Made by a program: the position numbers and the translations under genes | Part shown: piece by piece, positions 44,865 through 56,074 of the stretch | Layout of the letters: every line of letters starts with the position of its first letter | Numbering within the stretch: position 1 is the stretch's first letter | Source: Fragilariopsis cylindrus CCMP1102 | Lineage: Eukaryota; Bacillariophyta; Bacillariophyceae; Bacillariales; Bacillariaceae | Assembly: GCA_900095095.1 (NCBI GenBank) | Contig: FMBT01000453.1 | Coordinates: 30,321-94,320 of the forward strand | Length of the DNA: 64,000 nt | Direction of reading: 5' to 3' | Notes under the pieces: model-generated | Told to the model about the DNA's origin: nothing | Seen by the model: only the letters and a program-made list of their open reading frames with translations | The model's database searches: none

Positions 44865-45297
44865 GTTGCTTGTTATAACAGTTATTTTCGAAAAAAAAAG
44901 TTACAAGTATTGCTTGTATTAACTTAAACGAACTCTGACTGTTCTTGTAACTAGTAATGCTTCAAGATTGATTATTTCCCATTTCTTCTACATGATCAAT
45001 GAATACTTAATTTTGTATTCAGTCGTATTCAGTTTTACAGGTGCACAGATCGTCAATTTCCCCTATTTCATCAACCAGCACTACCCCTCCCCAAAATCAA
45101 CCAAGCTTGACACGACTCTTCTGTTCTCGGCTCACAAAATATTCACAAATCCATCAGCAATCATTCAATCTACGTTTAATACTCGTCATACTTAGAAAAA
45201 TACACAAGAATTAATTTAATTGTGAATCTCTTCACCTTTATAATATCAAATCAATACTATAGGACCTACTACTAGGCTCATCATCTTATTGGATAGT
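44865..45297. other. Divergent promoter region, thioredoxin-like / CoA-binding genes
   Basis: About 430 bp between head-to-head genes. A 75-codon plus ORF inside has no recognisable content. Confidence 0.4.
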
Positions 45298-45326
45298 ATG
45301 TCCCCAGCTACTACTAGAAGTATTAC

Positions 45327-45357
<31 letters not shown>

Positions 45358-45921
45358 CACCAGCAGCCACAACGATCGTCGTCAAAACAACCATTAGTAT
45401 TTCGATTTCAAAATGATGATACTATATTACGTAGAATACTGACAGAATCAAAAACAATTGCATTAATTGGTGCATCCGATAAACCACATCGTGATTCATA
45501 TCACATTATGGGTTTATTATTATACTATGGATATGATGTATATCCAGTAAATCCAATTTTAGCTACTAAAAAAGATGACAACGATGGGAATAATATAAAA
45601 TTATATAATCGTACTATATATTCCTCAATGAAAGATATATCGAACAATGGAATTAAAATTGATTTAGTTAATATATTTCGTCGATCGGATCAAGTTGAAA
45701 CTATTGTAAATGAAATTATTGATATTGGTGATGCAAAATGTATCTGGTTTCAAATCGGTGTCATTAATGATACTGTAACAAGGAAAGCAGTCGATAATGG
45801 ATTATTAGTGGCAAGAGATGTATGTCCATATCATGAACTGCCACGTCTTGGTATAACTGGACCCAACAATAATAACAACAGTAATAACGACAAAAACAAC
45901 GACAACGACAACATGTATTGA
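45298..45921 (+). CDS. CoA-binding domain protein (YccU/CoA_binding_2 type)
   Basis: A single exon of 207 residues from the ATG at 45298; the frame is open three codons further up from a TTG. A KSKSKSKS low-complexity leader precedes a compact Rossmann-like domain: KTIALIGASDKPHRDSYHIM, YYGYDVYPVNP, KIDLVNIFRRSDQVETIVNE, CIWFQIGVIND and VARDVCPYHELPRLG. These are the usual blocks of stand-alone CoA-binding proteins related to the succinyl-CoA ligase alpha N-domain. Their exact role is unknown even in bacteria. The C-terminus is an Asn/Asp run. Bacterial homologues usually lack both low-complexity ends. Confidence 0.88.
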
Positions 45922-46032
45922 CTATAATACTGCATTTTGATTTTTAAATTTGTGTTTTCTGTAGCCGCATTTTCGATTACCGAGTGCGATACATGCAGTA
46001 GCATTTTATAAGAAAAGGCGAGCAACGGAACT

Positions 46033-47345
46033 ATGGAGGCCAATATTGATAACAATGAGATTCAGCAGGAAGCTGAACAAGATAGAATTACTGCTGCTGC
46101 TGCTGCATGCAAGAGAAGACTGAGATTGATTTCGGTCCTTGAACGATCTGACGAAATTCCTTTTCGAAGTAGAGATAAAACTGATGAATTGGTTGAGATT
46201 TTCCTTTGCACTCTAGGTGATGATGTGCATGATATGATTTGAAGTAATGATGATCGCGAACATTGTCGTGGTTTAGACAGTGACCGTGATACAGAAGTTG
46301 AAGTTGAAGCTACTATTCGATTCTTCCCCGAAGTTTTATCGAGAACAAAAGAAATTGATTGGAATGACGACCGCGATGAGGAGGAGGTTGTAGAAACTTA
46401 CTCTCCACTTAAATTGCTCACATTCACACGCGGTGAAAATATTCTTTGGTGCAGCGTGAAAGCTGTAGATTTTATCCCTCTTTTAGTCAGGCTAGCAATA
46501 GAGCTCGGCTTGGTTGAGGAAGTATATCGTGGTGATTGTTATACGAAATTAGAGAAGATGGACAGCAGTTGAGTGATAATATTTTGGAAGATCTCATGCG
46601 TTGTTCCGCGACCGTAGAAAATCGCAATGCGAAAAATTATGGACCTATCGATGATAAATATATGCAAGTTTTGATAAAATTGAGGAAAATGGGCTTCCTT
46701 TAGAAAGAAGACATTCAAAGGTATGACCCATTGCACAAATTGTGGTTTAGCATATAGTATTATTTTGGTGAAAGACGACTTCGGTTCTTGGTCGAATGGG
46801 AACCAAACACATTAACACAATCTGATAAAGGTGGATGGCTGCCAATTCATACCACTGTGCGAAATCCTCCCTTTACCACTCGAGGATTCCAACTTGTATT
46901 CGAACATGGAATTCGTTGGTTTCCAAAAAAGAAAGGAATTAGTCTTCTATTTCAGAAAAGCAAAAATATGTATAACGAGACACCCTTCCAATATGCTTGT
47001 GAAAACCTTGGATACGAGAATGTAATGGAAGTCGTAGAAGAGACTCTGGTACGTTATTCAGACACGCCAGTTAATATTACAGAAGCATCATTATCGGCAG
47101 CCATTGATGACAACATCCATTTAGATTGTGTATACTTTCTGTTAAGAAGAGAACCAGATGTTTTACAAAAACTACTATCATCAACAATGGCGGCAGTGGC
47201 GGCGGAATCGAGCACCAGAAATTATGATGATCAGGGAGACGATAGAAATAGTAGCGTATTGGCTACAAGAACGTTAAATTCAAAAAAAGGACGAGATTAT
47301 TGTGAAACAAGAAAGAACTTTGACATCCGTACTATAAATGATTAA
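46033..47345 (+). pseudogene. Ankyrin-like family gene with several disabling changes
   Basis: The reading starts at ATG 46033 (an Ala run, KRRLRLISVLERSDEIPF). It meets an in-frame TGA at 46240 and continues in the same frame to about 46571 (VEVEATIRFFPEVL, KAVDFIPLLVRLAIELGL). It then needs a frame change near 46550 for QLSDNILEDLMRC...KYMQVLIKLRKMGF, which is broken by TAG and then reads KEDIQRYDPLHKLW. A further shift near 46760 leads to the intact end 46788-47345 (RFLVEWEPNTL, GIRWFPKKKGISLLF, TPFQYACENLGYENVMEVVE). The ankyrin-like repeats are degenerate. At least two nonsense codons plus two frame changes favour true decay over sequencing error. A shorter relic lies at 31160-31830. Confidence 0.8.
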
Positions 47346-47764
47346 CCAAAAATATTGCTGCGAACAAGAAATGATAGGCTCGTAATAAAATTAAAATGCA
47401 CCTGTTAACAAGTAGTAATGAATCGATCGAAGAAGTGAATATATATAGTAGAGGACTATACCTTAAACTCTTCATTGTTGCATAGCTTACGATGTGCTTG
47501 ATATTGACCGAAACATATTCTAACAAAACAAGTTCGTTCGTAGATACCGAAAAATAGATTTGTGGGGAGGGATAGTCGTCGTCGTCGTCGTCGTTGTAGT
47601 GGTATTTTGGCATGCTACATAACATGAGAAGGGTGGCGGTTGCCATGCCAAATCAAATTAGTGAATGACTTGTGAATCATAAGACTTATTCTCAGATTTC
47701 ATATAGGACTTTTTCTTTCAGATTCCCAGGGTATGGAAGGTATTCAACATGAACATTCTTTTTT

Positions 47765-48364
47765 CTATTTTTCGCTGATCTTCCTGAGAATTTTCGCGGG
47801 GACGCCACCGATTACAACATTATTCGGAAAGTCTTTAGTGACAACTGCACCGGCACCAACTACTACATTGTCACCCAGCGTAACTCCTGGACAAATAGTT
47901 GCGTTGGCTCCAATCCAAACATTATCTCCGATAGTAATGGGAGCTGTATATTCCTTGCCATCGGCTCGAAGGGTCGGATCAATAGGATGAGTGGCAGCGC
48001 TGATACAAACGTGAGGTGCCAGTAGACAGTTTTTTCCGATCTTAATTTTGTTACAGTCCAAGATAGTACATCCATGGTTGGCATAAAAATTGTCATCTAC
48101 CTCCAGATGTGAACCATAATCAACGTGAAAGGGAGACTCGACACATACTTCTTTCCCCAGCAACTGATGCATTATTTTCTGGCGTAGTTTTGTTTGGAGG
48201 GGAGAGGTCTTATTAAAAAGAAAGCAAATTTCCTTGGCACGTTGACGTTCTTTCAATAGGACCGGGTCAAGGGCGTTATAAAATTCCCCATCCAACATTT
48301 TTTGCTTTTCGGACTTTTTGCCCGTGATGGTGGTGGTAGTGATGGTTTCGTTGGTGGATGTCAT
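47765..48364 (-). CDS. Maltose/galactoside O-acetyltransferase-like hexapeptide enzyme
   Basis: A single intronless exon of 199 residues. After a Thr-rich leader, [32 protein letters not shown] is the Mac-domain start of the Maa/LacA/NodL group. Next come [30 protein letters not shown] with the catalytic His, and hexapeptide repeats [18 protein letters not shown] and [17 protein letters not shown]. It ends [11 protein letters not shown]. It transfers acetyl from acetyl-CoA to a sugar hydroxyl. The very bacterial look and lack of introns suggest acquisition from bacteria, though similar enzymes occur across fungi and algae. Confidence 0.93.
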   Translation of the reverse strand: MTSTNETITTTTITGKKSEKQKMLDGEFYNALDPVLLKERQRAKEICFLFNKTSPLQTKLRQKIMHQLLGKEVCVESPFHVDYGSHLEVDDNFYANHGCTILDCNKIKIGKNCLLAPHVCISAATHPIDPTLRADGKEYTAPITIGDNVWIGANATICPGVTLGDNVVVGAGAVVTKDFPNNVVIGGVPAKILRKISEK

Positions 48365-48836
48365 TATTAACTGTGTCTATTATTCCCCTAATTTTCTCTG
48401 TATTCTTTCAGAAGGTACACTGCCACGACGCTATTCAAAAAAGTTATCAGCTGTTTGATTGCAAATTGTAAAATCAATCATCATCCAACTCTTTTCTTCA
48501 ACCGTTCATATTATCGTGTGTCAACAAAATCTAATACATCTCCACAAAAACTCAATCCTTTTTTAACGCTTTTTATTATTACGTCCGATTGTACGGTAAA
48601 AGAAAACCGAAAATTTTTTTACGTTTTGATAAAAAGTATTACAACAGGAAGCTGCAAATAACGCGTATCTTGGATTACTACTATAATTTTATTTCTGTAC
48701 AAGTATACATAGTCCTTTTTTGTTTCTCTAGTCATTCATCATGGAAAATAAATCTACGGAGTTTACCGGTAGATCGTTTTTAGAGAGTGTGTGTTCGAGT
48801 GTTGTTATAATATTCTACTTTCTATATTTCTTTATG
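48365..48836. other. Intergenic, acetyltransferase / sugar porter
   Basis: About 470 bp with the promoter of the acetyltransferase. AT-rich; no ORF accepted. Confidence 0.4.
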
Positions 48837-50865
48837 TTACCTCCTGGATTTGTTCGAATTATCCATTTCTTCTAGTTTCCAAGCCCCTGAATTTGTTCGG
48901 ATAATCTGATTCTCCATCTCTTCTAGACTCCAAGCGGCACCAAAGAGAGAGGATGAAGATGCAACTCCTTCAAGAAGATGAGTTTCTTCGGTAGATTCGC
49001 ATTGTTCTTCGTCGTTCAGATCTTCGCCATTTAATATATCTTGAATTTCTTCGAGTGTTAAACCTGAAGTTTCTGGAACATAGGTTCTGATGAAGAAAAA
49101 AGCAAACGCTAATATCACACCGAAAAGACTAAATGTGCGTCCCCAACCTAGAGTCTCTTTGATTATTGGAATAATGAATTGGACTCCAAAGTTAAGAGCG
49201 TAATTCATTTCTACGAATAGAGCAATAGCTTTCCCTCTGATCTCAAGTGGAAAAATCTCACTCACAATACACCAATTGATTGGTCCGAAACCAATTTGAT
49301 ATCCAGCAATATAGAGGAACATAGAACATAAAATCACATACTTTTGTGACGATCCTACTGACTCGGCTTCGATCGTATCGTCCCATCCCCAAAAAGATAT
49401 ACTTAGCGCGGATATTGAAATCATCATAACGATACAGCAAGTACATAGTAGAAATTTTCTACCAAGACGTTCAACTAGTAGGACAGTAACCGCGGATGTC
49501 ATCATCATCAACACAGATGATACGACACTCGCATTTCCTGACCATCCGGCAGCTTTGAAAAGAACAGTTGCGTAGCTCAGTACGCTTTTTTTAAATGAGT
49601 TCATCAAAAGTGAATGAAAGACGGAATGTATAATCCAAAAAAGAGAGTGAGCGATTGCTAGGTGTCATCAACTAATGGCGTGCGTTTCGATCTATAGTTC
49701 TCTGGTCCATTTTTTCCTAACATTATACTACGTACCTTGGTTGACCACTGAATTGTTGGAAGAAAATCAGTCCTACACTAGCAATCACAGCCTTGCGATA
49801 TTGTGGCTCGAATAATGATGGCTTATTATGTCTGCCTTTATTGATACTATTAGATCGACACAGATTACCTGTCAAAACACTATCGGCGAGACTTTCAAAC
49901 CCTTCACATATATCTCCTTTGTAGACAAACTTCATTGATTCGTATGCCTCTTTATTTAGACCGTGCATTATTAGCCATCTCTTACTTCGGGGTATGTAAT
50001 ATGTCAGTACGAACATAGGTATCGCTAATAAACCACAAATACCGTATAGATTTGTCCAGCTATTGAGAGGATTTTTTGACACCCAGTTTCCAACAGTATA
50101 TCCAACGACAATTCCTCCAACAATGACAGTCTCCTTTGCTGACACGACAGCTCCTCGGATTTTATGTGGGCTCATCTCGGCCAGGTATGCAGGAGCACCA
50201 TGCATGACAAAACTGACACCGATCCCATATAGAAGCCGACCAACAAATAAACTAAAGAAACCTAATGTAATGGAATCTTTTACTATCGTCCCACTCATTA
50301 CATTAAAAATACTTCCAACGATGTAAAATATTGAACACAGTCGCAACTCCATACGTCTACCAATCTTTTCAGATAGGTACATAAAAATAATATGACTTCC
50401 AATAAGTGCACCCAGTCTAATAGTCATATCGGCGGAAAGCATGGAAAATTAATTAATTCTTCGTTTAGAAACAACGTCGTGACAAAAAACATTCTGCAGG
50501 ATTATTTATAATAAGACAGGAACAAATCAATTATTATTACTATCAAATTAAGTCACTTACGATAGACCAGAAACAATAAGTCCCTGCTGTGTCGAAGATA
50601 GTTCGGTCCACCAAACAGTTTTGTCGGAAATAACAAAAGGATTTAAAAGCATGTCCAATACAAATGAAGTAGCACCAATATCAAATCCATATAAGAATCC
50701 TCCAAGCATCGGCGTTAAAAAGACAAGAAATAATCCAAATATATTCATTTCCAGCATTGCTGTTGACGATTCGATGTCAAGTACTAGTGACGTTGATGAT
50801 ACCGATTGCATTACAGATCTTGATAAAGGGTGGGTTGAACATTTTTTGGTAGTAGATAATATCAT
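48837..50865 (-). CDS. MFS sugar-porter family transporter
   Basis: Exons are 50865-50561, 50416-49736 and 49584-48837, with phases 2 and 2: TATC|GTAAGT...ATTAG|ACTGG and CCAAG|GTACGT...AAAAAG|CGTA. They give 577 residues with about 12 membrane segments. Signatures of the SP family are GGFLYGFDIGA in helix 1, GLSLGALIGS restored by the first splice, SEKIGRR, GRLLYGIGVSF, FFQQFSGQPSVLSYATVLF restored by the second splice, ERLGRKF, SEIFPLEIRGKA and VPETSGLTLEEI. PESPRWL is altered to IPRSKRWL. The C-terminal tail carries a duplicated motif (AWSLEEMEN and AWKLEEMDN). The likely substrate is a hexose or polyol with protons, but it is not determinable from sequence. Confidence 0.92.
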
Positions 50866-51932
50866 AGTTAATAATTATGTTGTGTTGTGTTGTGTTGTGT
50901 TTTGGGTAAGTTACTTGTTAGTGTATGATAATAATTGTATCGATATAGTGATAATAGAGATGGTAATCTTGTTGTAGTTAGCTTCTGTAAAGCAAAGTAG
51001 GAATGATATTGCCGGGTTTTAGACAATCGGCAGATTAATTTCAATAACAACATCACTCCAGTTAGTTCATCGGCAGATAGTGCCTAACTCATTTTGAATT
51101 TATTTGTTCGTGTCAAGTAAGGAAGTCGTACTGTAATGAGTTCGGTGTACGAGTAGTGACAGAAGTACTTTGAACTTGACACGATAGGTGCCAGAAGTTT
51201 CTCTGTCAAGAAAAAGGTGAGTTTACTCGTACCGTACTGCAAAAATTGATGGGCATGTTTTTAGGAACGAAACTGTGAATAATAATATATATATAATATT
51301 ATATTATATATTATGTATTTAGTATTTATTTTTAACTGTATTCTATCGTGGTGGAATTATTTTTGATGACCGTTTTGCTTTTTTCCCCCTTAATTAATTA
51401 TTCATTTTCGATAAGCCCCATTTTCACCAGCTGCACGTAAAGTCAGCGTAAAGTTATGATGTTTGTGTCTGGAAAACAGCAAATCAGAATTTTTTATCAT
51501 CGTTCCGTCTCGTCTCGGAGTCGCTATTTTTGTCATCAAAGAAGAATCTAGCGAAAAGATACTAAGAATCTGAACCAACCTTTAACCGACACATATTTCA
51601 ACGGAGAGCACGGCCTAAATTATGACATTTTCGTCCATAAGCCCGCAACTGAAAAAAGTAGAAAAAGAGGTGCAAATAATTAACAATCAGGCGAAATCGG
51701 CGCCGAAAGACTTTTTGTTCCCTTACTACTCTCACGGCAAATAAGATTAGATGAACGAAGTATTTTTTCAATTTTCGTTTCAGTACACGTTTATTTTCGA
51801 ATTTGCTATTCTATCACAACAAAGCAATGCTATCACATCGCCCAGTTTCAATGTTCGTACATCAATTGCAATTGTAGACATCTCGCATCACGATTCCAAT
51901 AATAACCATTCATCCACCCTTGAGTTTCAACC
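50866..51932. other. 1.07 kb divergent intergenic region
   Basis: Holds a GTTGT pentanucleotide repeat (about 50877-50901) next to the transporter start and an AT-only stretch around 51281-51318. Both flanking promoters should be here. No gene seen. Confidence 0.45.
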
Positions 51933-52829
51933 ATGAGAGTTTCAATCCAAACAACGATGACCAGTCAACGACAGGAGATTGAAACTCATTATGATAATCG
52001 TCAGCAGATTGAAAAACCAAACAAAAAGCTACGGAAAAAGCTGTCTTCTTCACCCAAAAAGAACAATAGTAAAAGAACAAAATCTACTCGAAACTTACGG
52101 GATGCTCCATTCAAGAGCGTTTTGACACAACCGTTATTCAGTCTCTGGAATGAAATCGAAGATATCGTTACCGAATTTCTCAATGATTGGTCTCATAGTC
52201 AAAGGAGCTGTGTGATCAAAAATCTAATTCGATTCCTCGAACTGAAGGTTATAATGGATGAGTACACCTCCAACGGTCTTCTATCACCGACGCTAGTAGT
52301 AGCACATGTATGGCATGTTTTGATTTTAGAAACGGAATTATACAGAGACGTGATTTATGCGATACAAGACTTCCACGCCAGACCTCATAGAATGATCCAT
52401 CATGCTCTTGTCCGGAGATACGATACAGATGAATATTTGGAGCAACAAGAAAGAACACAACGATTATTTCAAACTTATTATGGAAGTGAAATGCCAACTG
52501 AATTAAAGAGGGAAAGCGATTCTCGTAGACAACAAGGAAATCGTGAAACTATTGAAGATACCTCTCTACCGACTTCAGTAAAGATAGATTCTTCGTCTGT
52601 ACTAGAGGAGCACTCGTACTATGGTGAAGATGATGATACATACTTCCACAACGGAAGAGAAAGGCCGTGGTATTACCCATGGTTGCCGAATTTTGACTGC
52701 TTTAGTATCTTCGATGAAGGATTATGCGGTAGTAGAGGATCTACTATTCTCGTAAACGAAGACATTTACGCTGTCGAAGAAAATATTTCTCTTTTGACTA
52801 CTCCACCAGAAATCCTTGCAGATGAATGA
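51933..52829 (+). CDS. GRDP-like (WH...HH family) protein of unknown function
   Basis: A single exon of 298 residues; the ATG at 51933 may be replaced by the one nine codons in. A Lys/Ser-rich basic N-terminus (KKLRKKLSSSPKKNNSKRTK) precedes a helical domain. Its core, LLSPTLVVAHVWHVLILETE-LYRDV, then FHARPHRMIHHALVRRYDT and QRLFQTYYG, resembles the DUF1399-like half of plant glycine-rich-domain proteins (VD..WH.H...Y, HHNP, T..LY...FG). That domain's activity is unknown. The C-terminal 100 residues are acidic and aromatic (RPWYYPWLPNFDCF). The basic N-terminus suggests nuclear or nucleic-acid association, as inference. Confidence 0.75.
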   Translation: MRVSIQTTMTSQRQEIETHYDNRQQIEKPNKKLRKKLSSSPKKNNSKRTKSTRNLRDAPFKSVLTQPLFSLWNEIEDIVTEFLNDWSHSQRSCVIKNLIRFLELKVIMDEYTSNGLLSPTLVVAHVWHVLILETELYRDVIYAIQDFHARPHRMIHHALVRRYDTDEYLEQQERTQRLFQTYYGSEMPTELKRESDSRRQQGNRETIEDTSLPTSVKIDSSSVLEEHSYYGEDDDTYFHNGRERPWYYPWLPNFDCFSIFDEGLCGSRGSTILVNEDIYAVEENISLLTTPPEILADE

Positions 52830-53105
52830 TCAAGGGGCCACTGTATTTTTTCTTGTTAATAAATGATAGTTCGCTATGAAGTGAGAATTAGCTTGATTCA
52901 CTCGGACCGAACACCCTCTTCTATCAACATCTCGTGAAATATATATATAAGTGATTAATTCTATACTTAACGAAATACAAGATATCATATTTTACTACTA
53001 TACAGTACATAATGTTAGTAATTAAAGTGTATATTACTGCTATCAAACTACATCAAGCAAAATAACTATACGTCTATAATGGCGAAATAATTTCTACTAA
53101 AAGTT

Positions 53106-54740
53106 TTACGTTATCTCTTTCAATTCTAGGTCCATCACTGTGCCACCATTGTTCAAGTCTTCTTGTGGTTGCAGATTGTATTTATGTCTACTAGGAGCAA
53201 CACACCATAAACCAATCAATGACAGCGTAGCTAACGTCATCAACAAAATTCCCGGGGCTCCTATCCCTACCTCATCAACTAAAAGAGTTGCCACGAAGGG
53301 ACTAAATCCACCCCCCAGTGCTTGCGCCACATTGTAACCAATACTAACAGACGTCAACCTAGCCTGTGGTTCAAAAGATTCAACCAACCATGCGCACATG
53401 GGAGCACCCCACATTGCCAAACTGAGTGAAAGACCCGTCTGGGCGCCAAAGGCAATCCATGCACTTCTGCTACCAAAGTACCCTATTAACAACAATAAAA
53501 TAGGCCCACACACCAGAAAGAATATACCTCCAGCGGTCATTACCCGACGCCTACCTATTTTATCTGATAATGCTCCTGCTAATGGAAACCAGATACCAAG
53601 TAGCAAGAGACTGCCAGAGTTAACACCAAATGCTGCTGGTACTGGTGGATCAATCAAATCTTGCATATATATAGCAAGCCAAACAAACGATATATAGAAA
53701 CCACCACTCCACACTAAAGGAACCATTGCACTAGCCAATAACGATCGACGATTCTCCTGTGAGAATGCTAATCGAAGTGGATTGGATGGGAGACGGTGGA
53801 TTTCAAGTTCAAGTGGATCGTCCAATTCTGTTGATTCTCTCGTATTGGAAATGACAATGTGACCATCATCATCCTCGTCGATTTTTGTGGTTGTAGCTGC
53901 TGCTGCTCCCGACGAATCAACATCATAGCTATCACCGTTGCTTGTAACAAAATCATGACCAGCGATATCTTCGTCCTCTGTACAAACATATTTCAGATAA
54001 ATACCACAAAAGGATATCAGAATACCTGATAGGAATGGTATTCTCCACCCCCACGTCATCAATTGATCTTCCGTTAGTTTCCATCTCAAAAAATATGCGA
54101 TACAGCCTCCTAAAAGTGTTCCAACATTAGCACCTGCCATTACAAAACTCCCATATAGACCCCAACGATTGGTAGGTTTACCTTCTAATGTAAAAACCAA
54201 AGAACTCATTAGCTGACCTCCTACAGATAGACCTTGTATCATTCGTACCAATAACAATAATAATATAGCGCTATTTCCAATCTGTTGATAAGTTGGAAGA
54301 CAACCCATTAATGTAGTAGCTAAAGCCATTAGAAAGATACTAATTTCTAACGCCTTCTTACGACCTTGTGTGTCGCCGATGTAACCAATCACTAGGCCAC
54401 CAACAGGTCTCATTAGAAATGCACCACCAAAAACTGCAAACGATTCCATCACACTTAGATCTTCTGATTGGTCTTTAGGAAAAAACACCTTTCCGATTAT
54501 GTCCGAGAAAAAACCAAACACAGCAAAATCATACCACTCCAATACATTCCCCATTACACCGGCAAGAGTTCTTAATTTACGATGAGTTGAGGTTGTTTGC
54601 CAATGACGAAGTGTCAGTCGTCGTCGACGACAACAACAATAAGAAGGCTCGTGTTGTTGGTCATTTGGTATAATTATTTCTTCATCTTCATCCTCCTGTT
54701 CTTCTTTAGTATGACCGTGGTCATCTTCGTTCGTAATCAT
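53106..54740 (-). CDS. MFS transporter of the metabolite:H+ symporter (MHS) family
   Basis: A single intronless exon of 544 residues with about 12 membrane segments. MHS hallmarks are GNVLEWYDFAVFGFFSDIIG, FGGAFLMRPVGGLVIGYIGD-TQGRKKAL, RMIQGLSVGGQ, SFVMAGANVGTLLGG, WGWRIPFLSG, and in the second half LSDKIGRRRVM. An acidic/Ser insertion of about 60 residues occupies the central cytoplasmic loop. Known family members import 2-oxoglutarate, citrate, proline/betaine or shikimate; which applies here is unclear. The family is mostly prokaryotic, so bacterial acquisition is plausible. Asp/Glu- and Arg-rich N-terminal additions are typical of a eukaryotic host. Confidence 0.92.
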   Translation of the reverse strand: MITNEDDHGHTKEEQEDEDEEIIIPNDQQHEPSYCCCRRRRLTLRHWQTTSTHRKLRTLAGVMGNVLEWYDFAVFGFFSDIIGKVFFPKDQSEDLSVMESFAVFGGAFLMRPVGGLVIGYIGDTQGRKKALEISIFLMALATTLMGCLPTYQQIGNSAILLLLLVRMIQGLSVGGQLMSSLVFTLEGKPTNRWGLYGSFVMAGANVGTLLGGCIAYFLRWKLTEDQLMTWGWRIPFLSGILISFCGIYLKYVCTEDEDIAGHDFVTSNGDSYDVDSSGAAAATTTKIDEDDDGHIVISNTRESTELDDPLELEIHRLPSNPLRLAFSQENRRSLLASAMVPLVWSGGFYISFVWLAIYMQDLIDPPVPAAFGVNSGSLLLLGIWFPLAGALSDKIGRRRVMTAGGIFFLVCGPILLLLIGYFGSRSAWIAFGAQTGLSLSLAMWGAPMCAWLVESFEPQARLTSVSIGYNVAQALGGGFSPFVATLLVDEVGIGAPGILLMTLATLSLIGLWCVAPSRHKYNLQPQEDLNNGGTVMDLELKEIT

Positions 54741-55214
54741 ATCACTCCACTCTTTTACGGATGAAATTAGGTAATGCTTGACAGGATGATTACTGACAGT
54801 TTTTCTATCTATAGCTATTTTTATCTTGAGGCCTTCAAGATTACTGATAGTTTTTTCTATCTACAGCTAGTTTTTTCCTGAGGCCTTTCAAAAGATACCA
54901 TCATTGTCGATATATTGAATATATGAATGTTGTTTCGTGAATTTTAAATTGTGGTCACGTGATTTTTGTTCCATAAAGGCGTTTTGTGTTTCTGATGTTC
55001 GTGACTAAACATTGAACATGCTGTGACTCACATCATCGAATCATGAATCATCGGACGATCGACGACGAGATCTAATTTGCAATATTCAGGGTTGATTGAT
55101 TGGCGAGTCGACAGTGAAGAAGGATGAACATCTCACATCATTATTGGCATACCATCAAGTAGTCCGAGGAAAAAAATTGAAGATAATAAAGACGACCAAA
55201 GGGTTTATATCACA
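54741..55214. other. Divergent promoter region, MHS transporter / lumen protein
   Basis: About 470 bp between head-to-head genes. The transporter-proximal part carries a two-copy 51-53 bp tandem repeat (54788-54891). Confidence 0.5.
54788..54891 (+). repeat. Two-copy tandem repeat upstream of the MHS transporter
   Basis: The unit begins GATTACTGA[C/T]AGTTTTT, includes TCTATCTA[T/C]AGCTA and ends TGAGGCCTT(T)CAA. Copies are 54788-54838 and 54839-54891. It lies 50-150 bp upstream of the start codon, so it may sit in the leader or promoter. Confidence 0.9.
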
Positions 55215-56074
55215 ATGACAAAGTTAACCTCTCGAATGCTTGCCGTAGGAGTCGGGACATTTTTATTCTTATTAGCAGCGTTAGTCGAAGGATTTTCGTT
55301 TTCGTCTTTCAATAAGCCGAAATCCTGCAGCACAGTCAGCAGCAGCAGCAATCCGAATAATAAAGATGAGCAAATAGGACAGTCTCGTCGAGACTCATTT
55401 GCCTCTTTTATGAATAATGGCGCCGCAATTGCATCAGTTTCTTTTGTAATGCTTTCTTCGCCGACTTCTACCAAGGCTGCTGGTGAACCTGATTGTCTCA
55501 AGGATTGCCTCAAGAATTGCCTCAAGATTGCTCCAAAAGTAAGTAGAAAAGAAAAGCATACGTTGGTCTGAAAGTAATTCTATAAGATCTTCTAACTTGG
55601 CTTCGATTCAATCGTCGCGAATTTATTTCTTTTAAATCGTCCCCTCGCCTCCTTGATGTTGTTGCAGGATGGTCAATACTGCACTGATTCATGCACTGAT
55701 TATTGTGCTCAAGATGATCGAACGGATGGATTGAGTGGTAGTGTCAGCGCACAAAATGGTGAAGTTGGTATACTTGGCGGATCATTTGGTAAAGGGACAG
55801 TTCCCAAGGGAGATGACAAAGTAAGTTGTTGTAAAAGACATAGACTGAGCGAAGCTTGCTGATTCAAAAAGTTACTGTTTTTTTTTCTCTTTATCTACTA
55901 TCAAATATAAAGTCCGCAGTCAAATCTGTTCTTAATTTTTCTTCATCACGTTTCTAATTTCCTACACCTTCTTCAATCATATTATGAATAAATCACTCTA
56001 AGCCACCATCCTTAATAAAGATTCCTGGGCTTGATTTTTCAGCTGGTAGTGGTAAGAAGTTAATCGGCTATTGA
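55215..56074 (+). CDS. Cys-rich protein with thylakoid-lumen type presequence
   Basis: Three exons, 55215-55538, 55668-55820 and 56003-56074 (CCAAAA|GTAAGT...TTGCAG|GAT; GACAAA|GTAAGT...CTAAG|CCA, all phase 0), give 182 residues. The N-terminus is layered: a signal peptide ending VEGFSF, a Ser/Asn-rich transit part, then SRRDSFASFMNNGAAIASVS and a hydrophobic run ending STKAAG. That is a twin-arginine, AxA-cleaved lumen signal. The mature protein begins with EPDCLKDCLKNCLKIAPKDG, goes on to QYCTDSCTDYC (six cysteines at 3-4 residue spacing), then a Gly-rich part and the tail SLIKIPGLDFSAGSGKKLIGY, coded by the last exon. I do not recognise a named family. The Cys spacing suggests disulfides or metal binding in the lumen. 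Confidence 0.82.
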
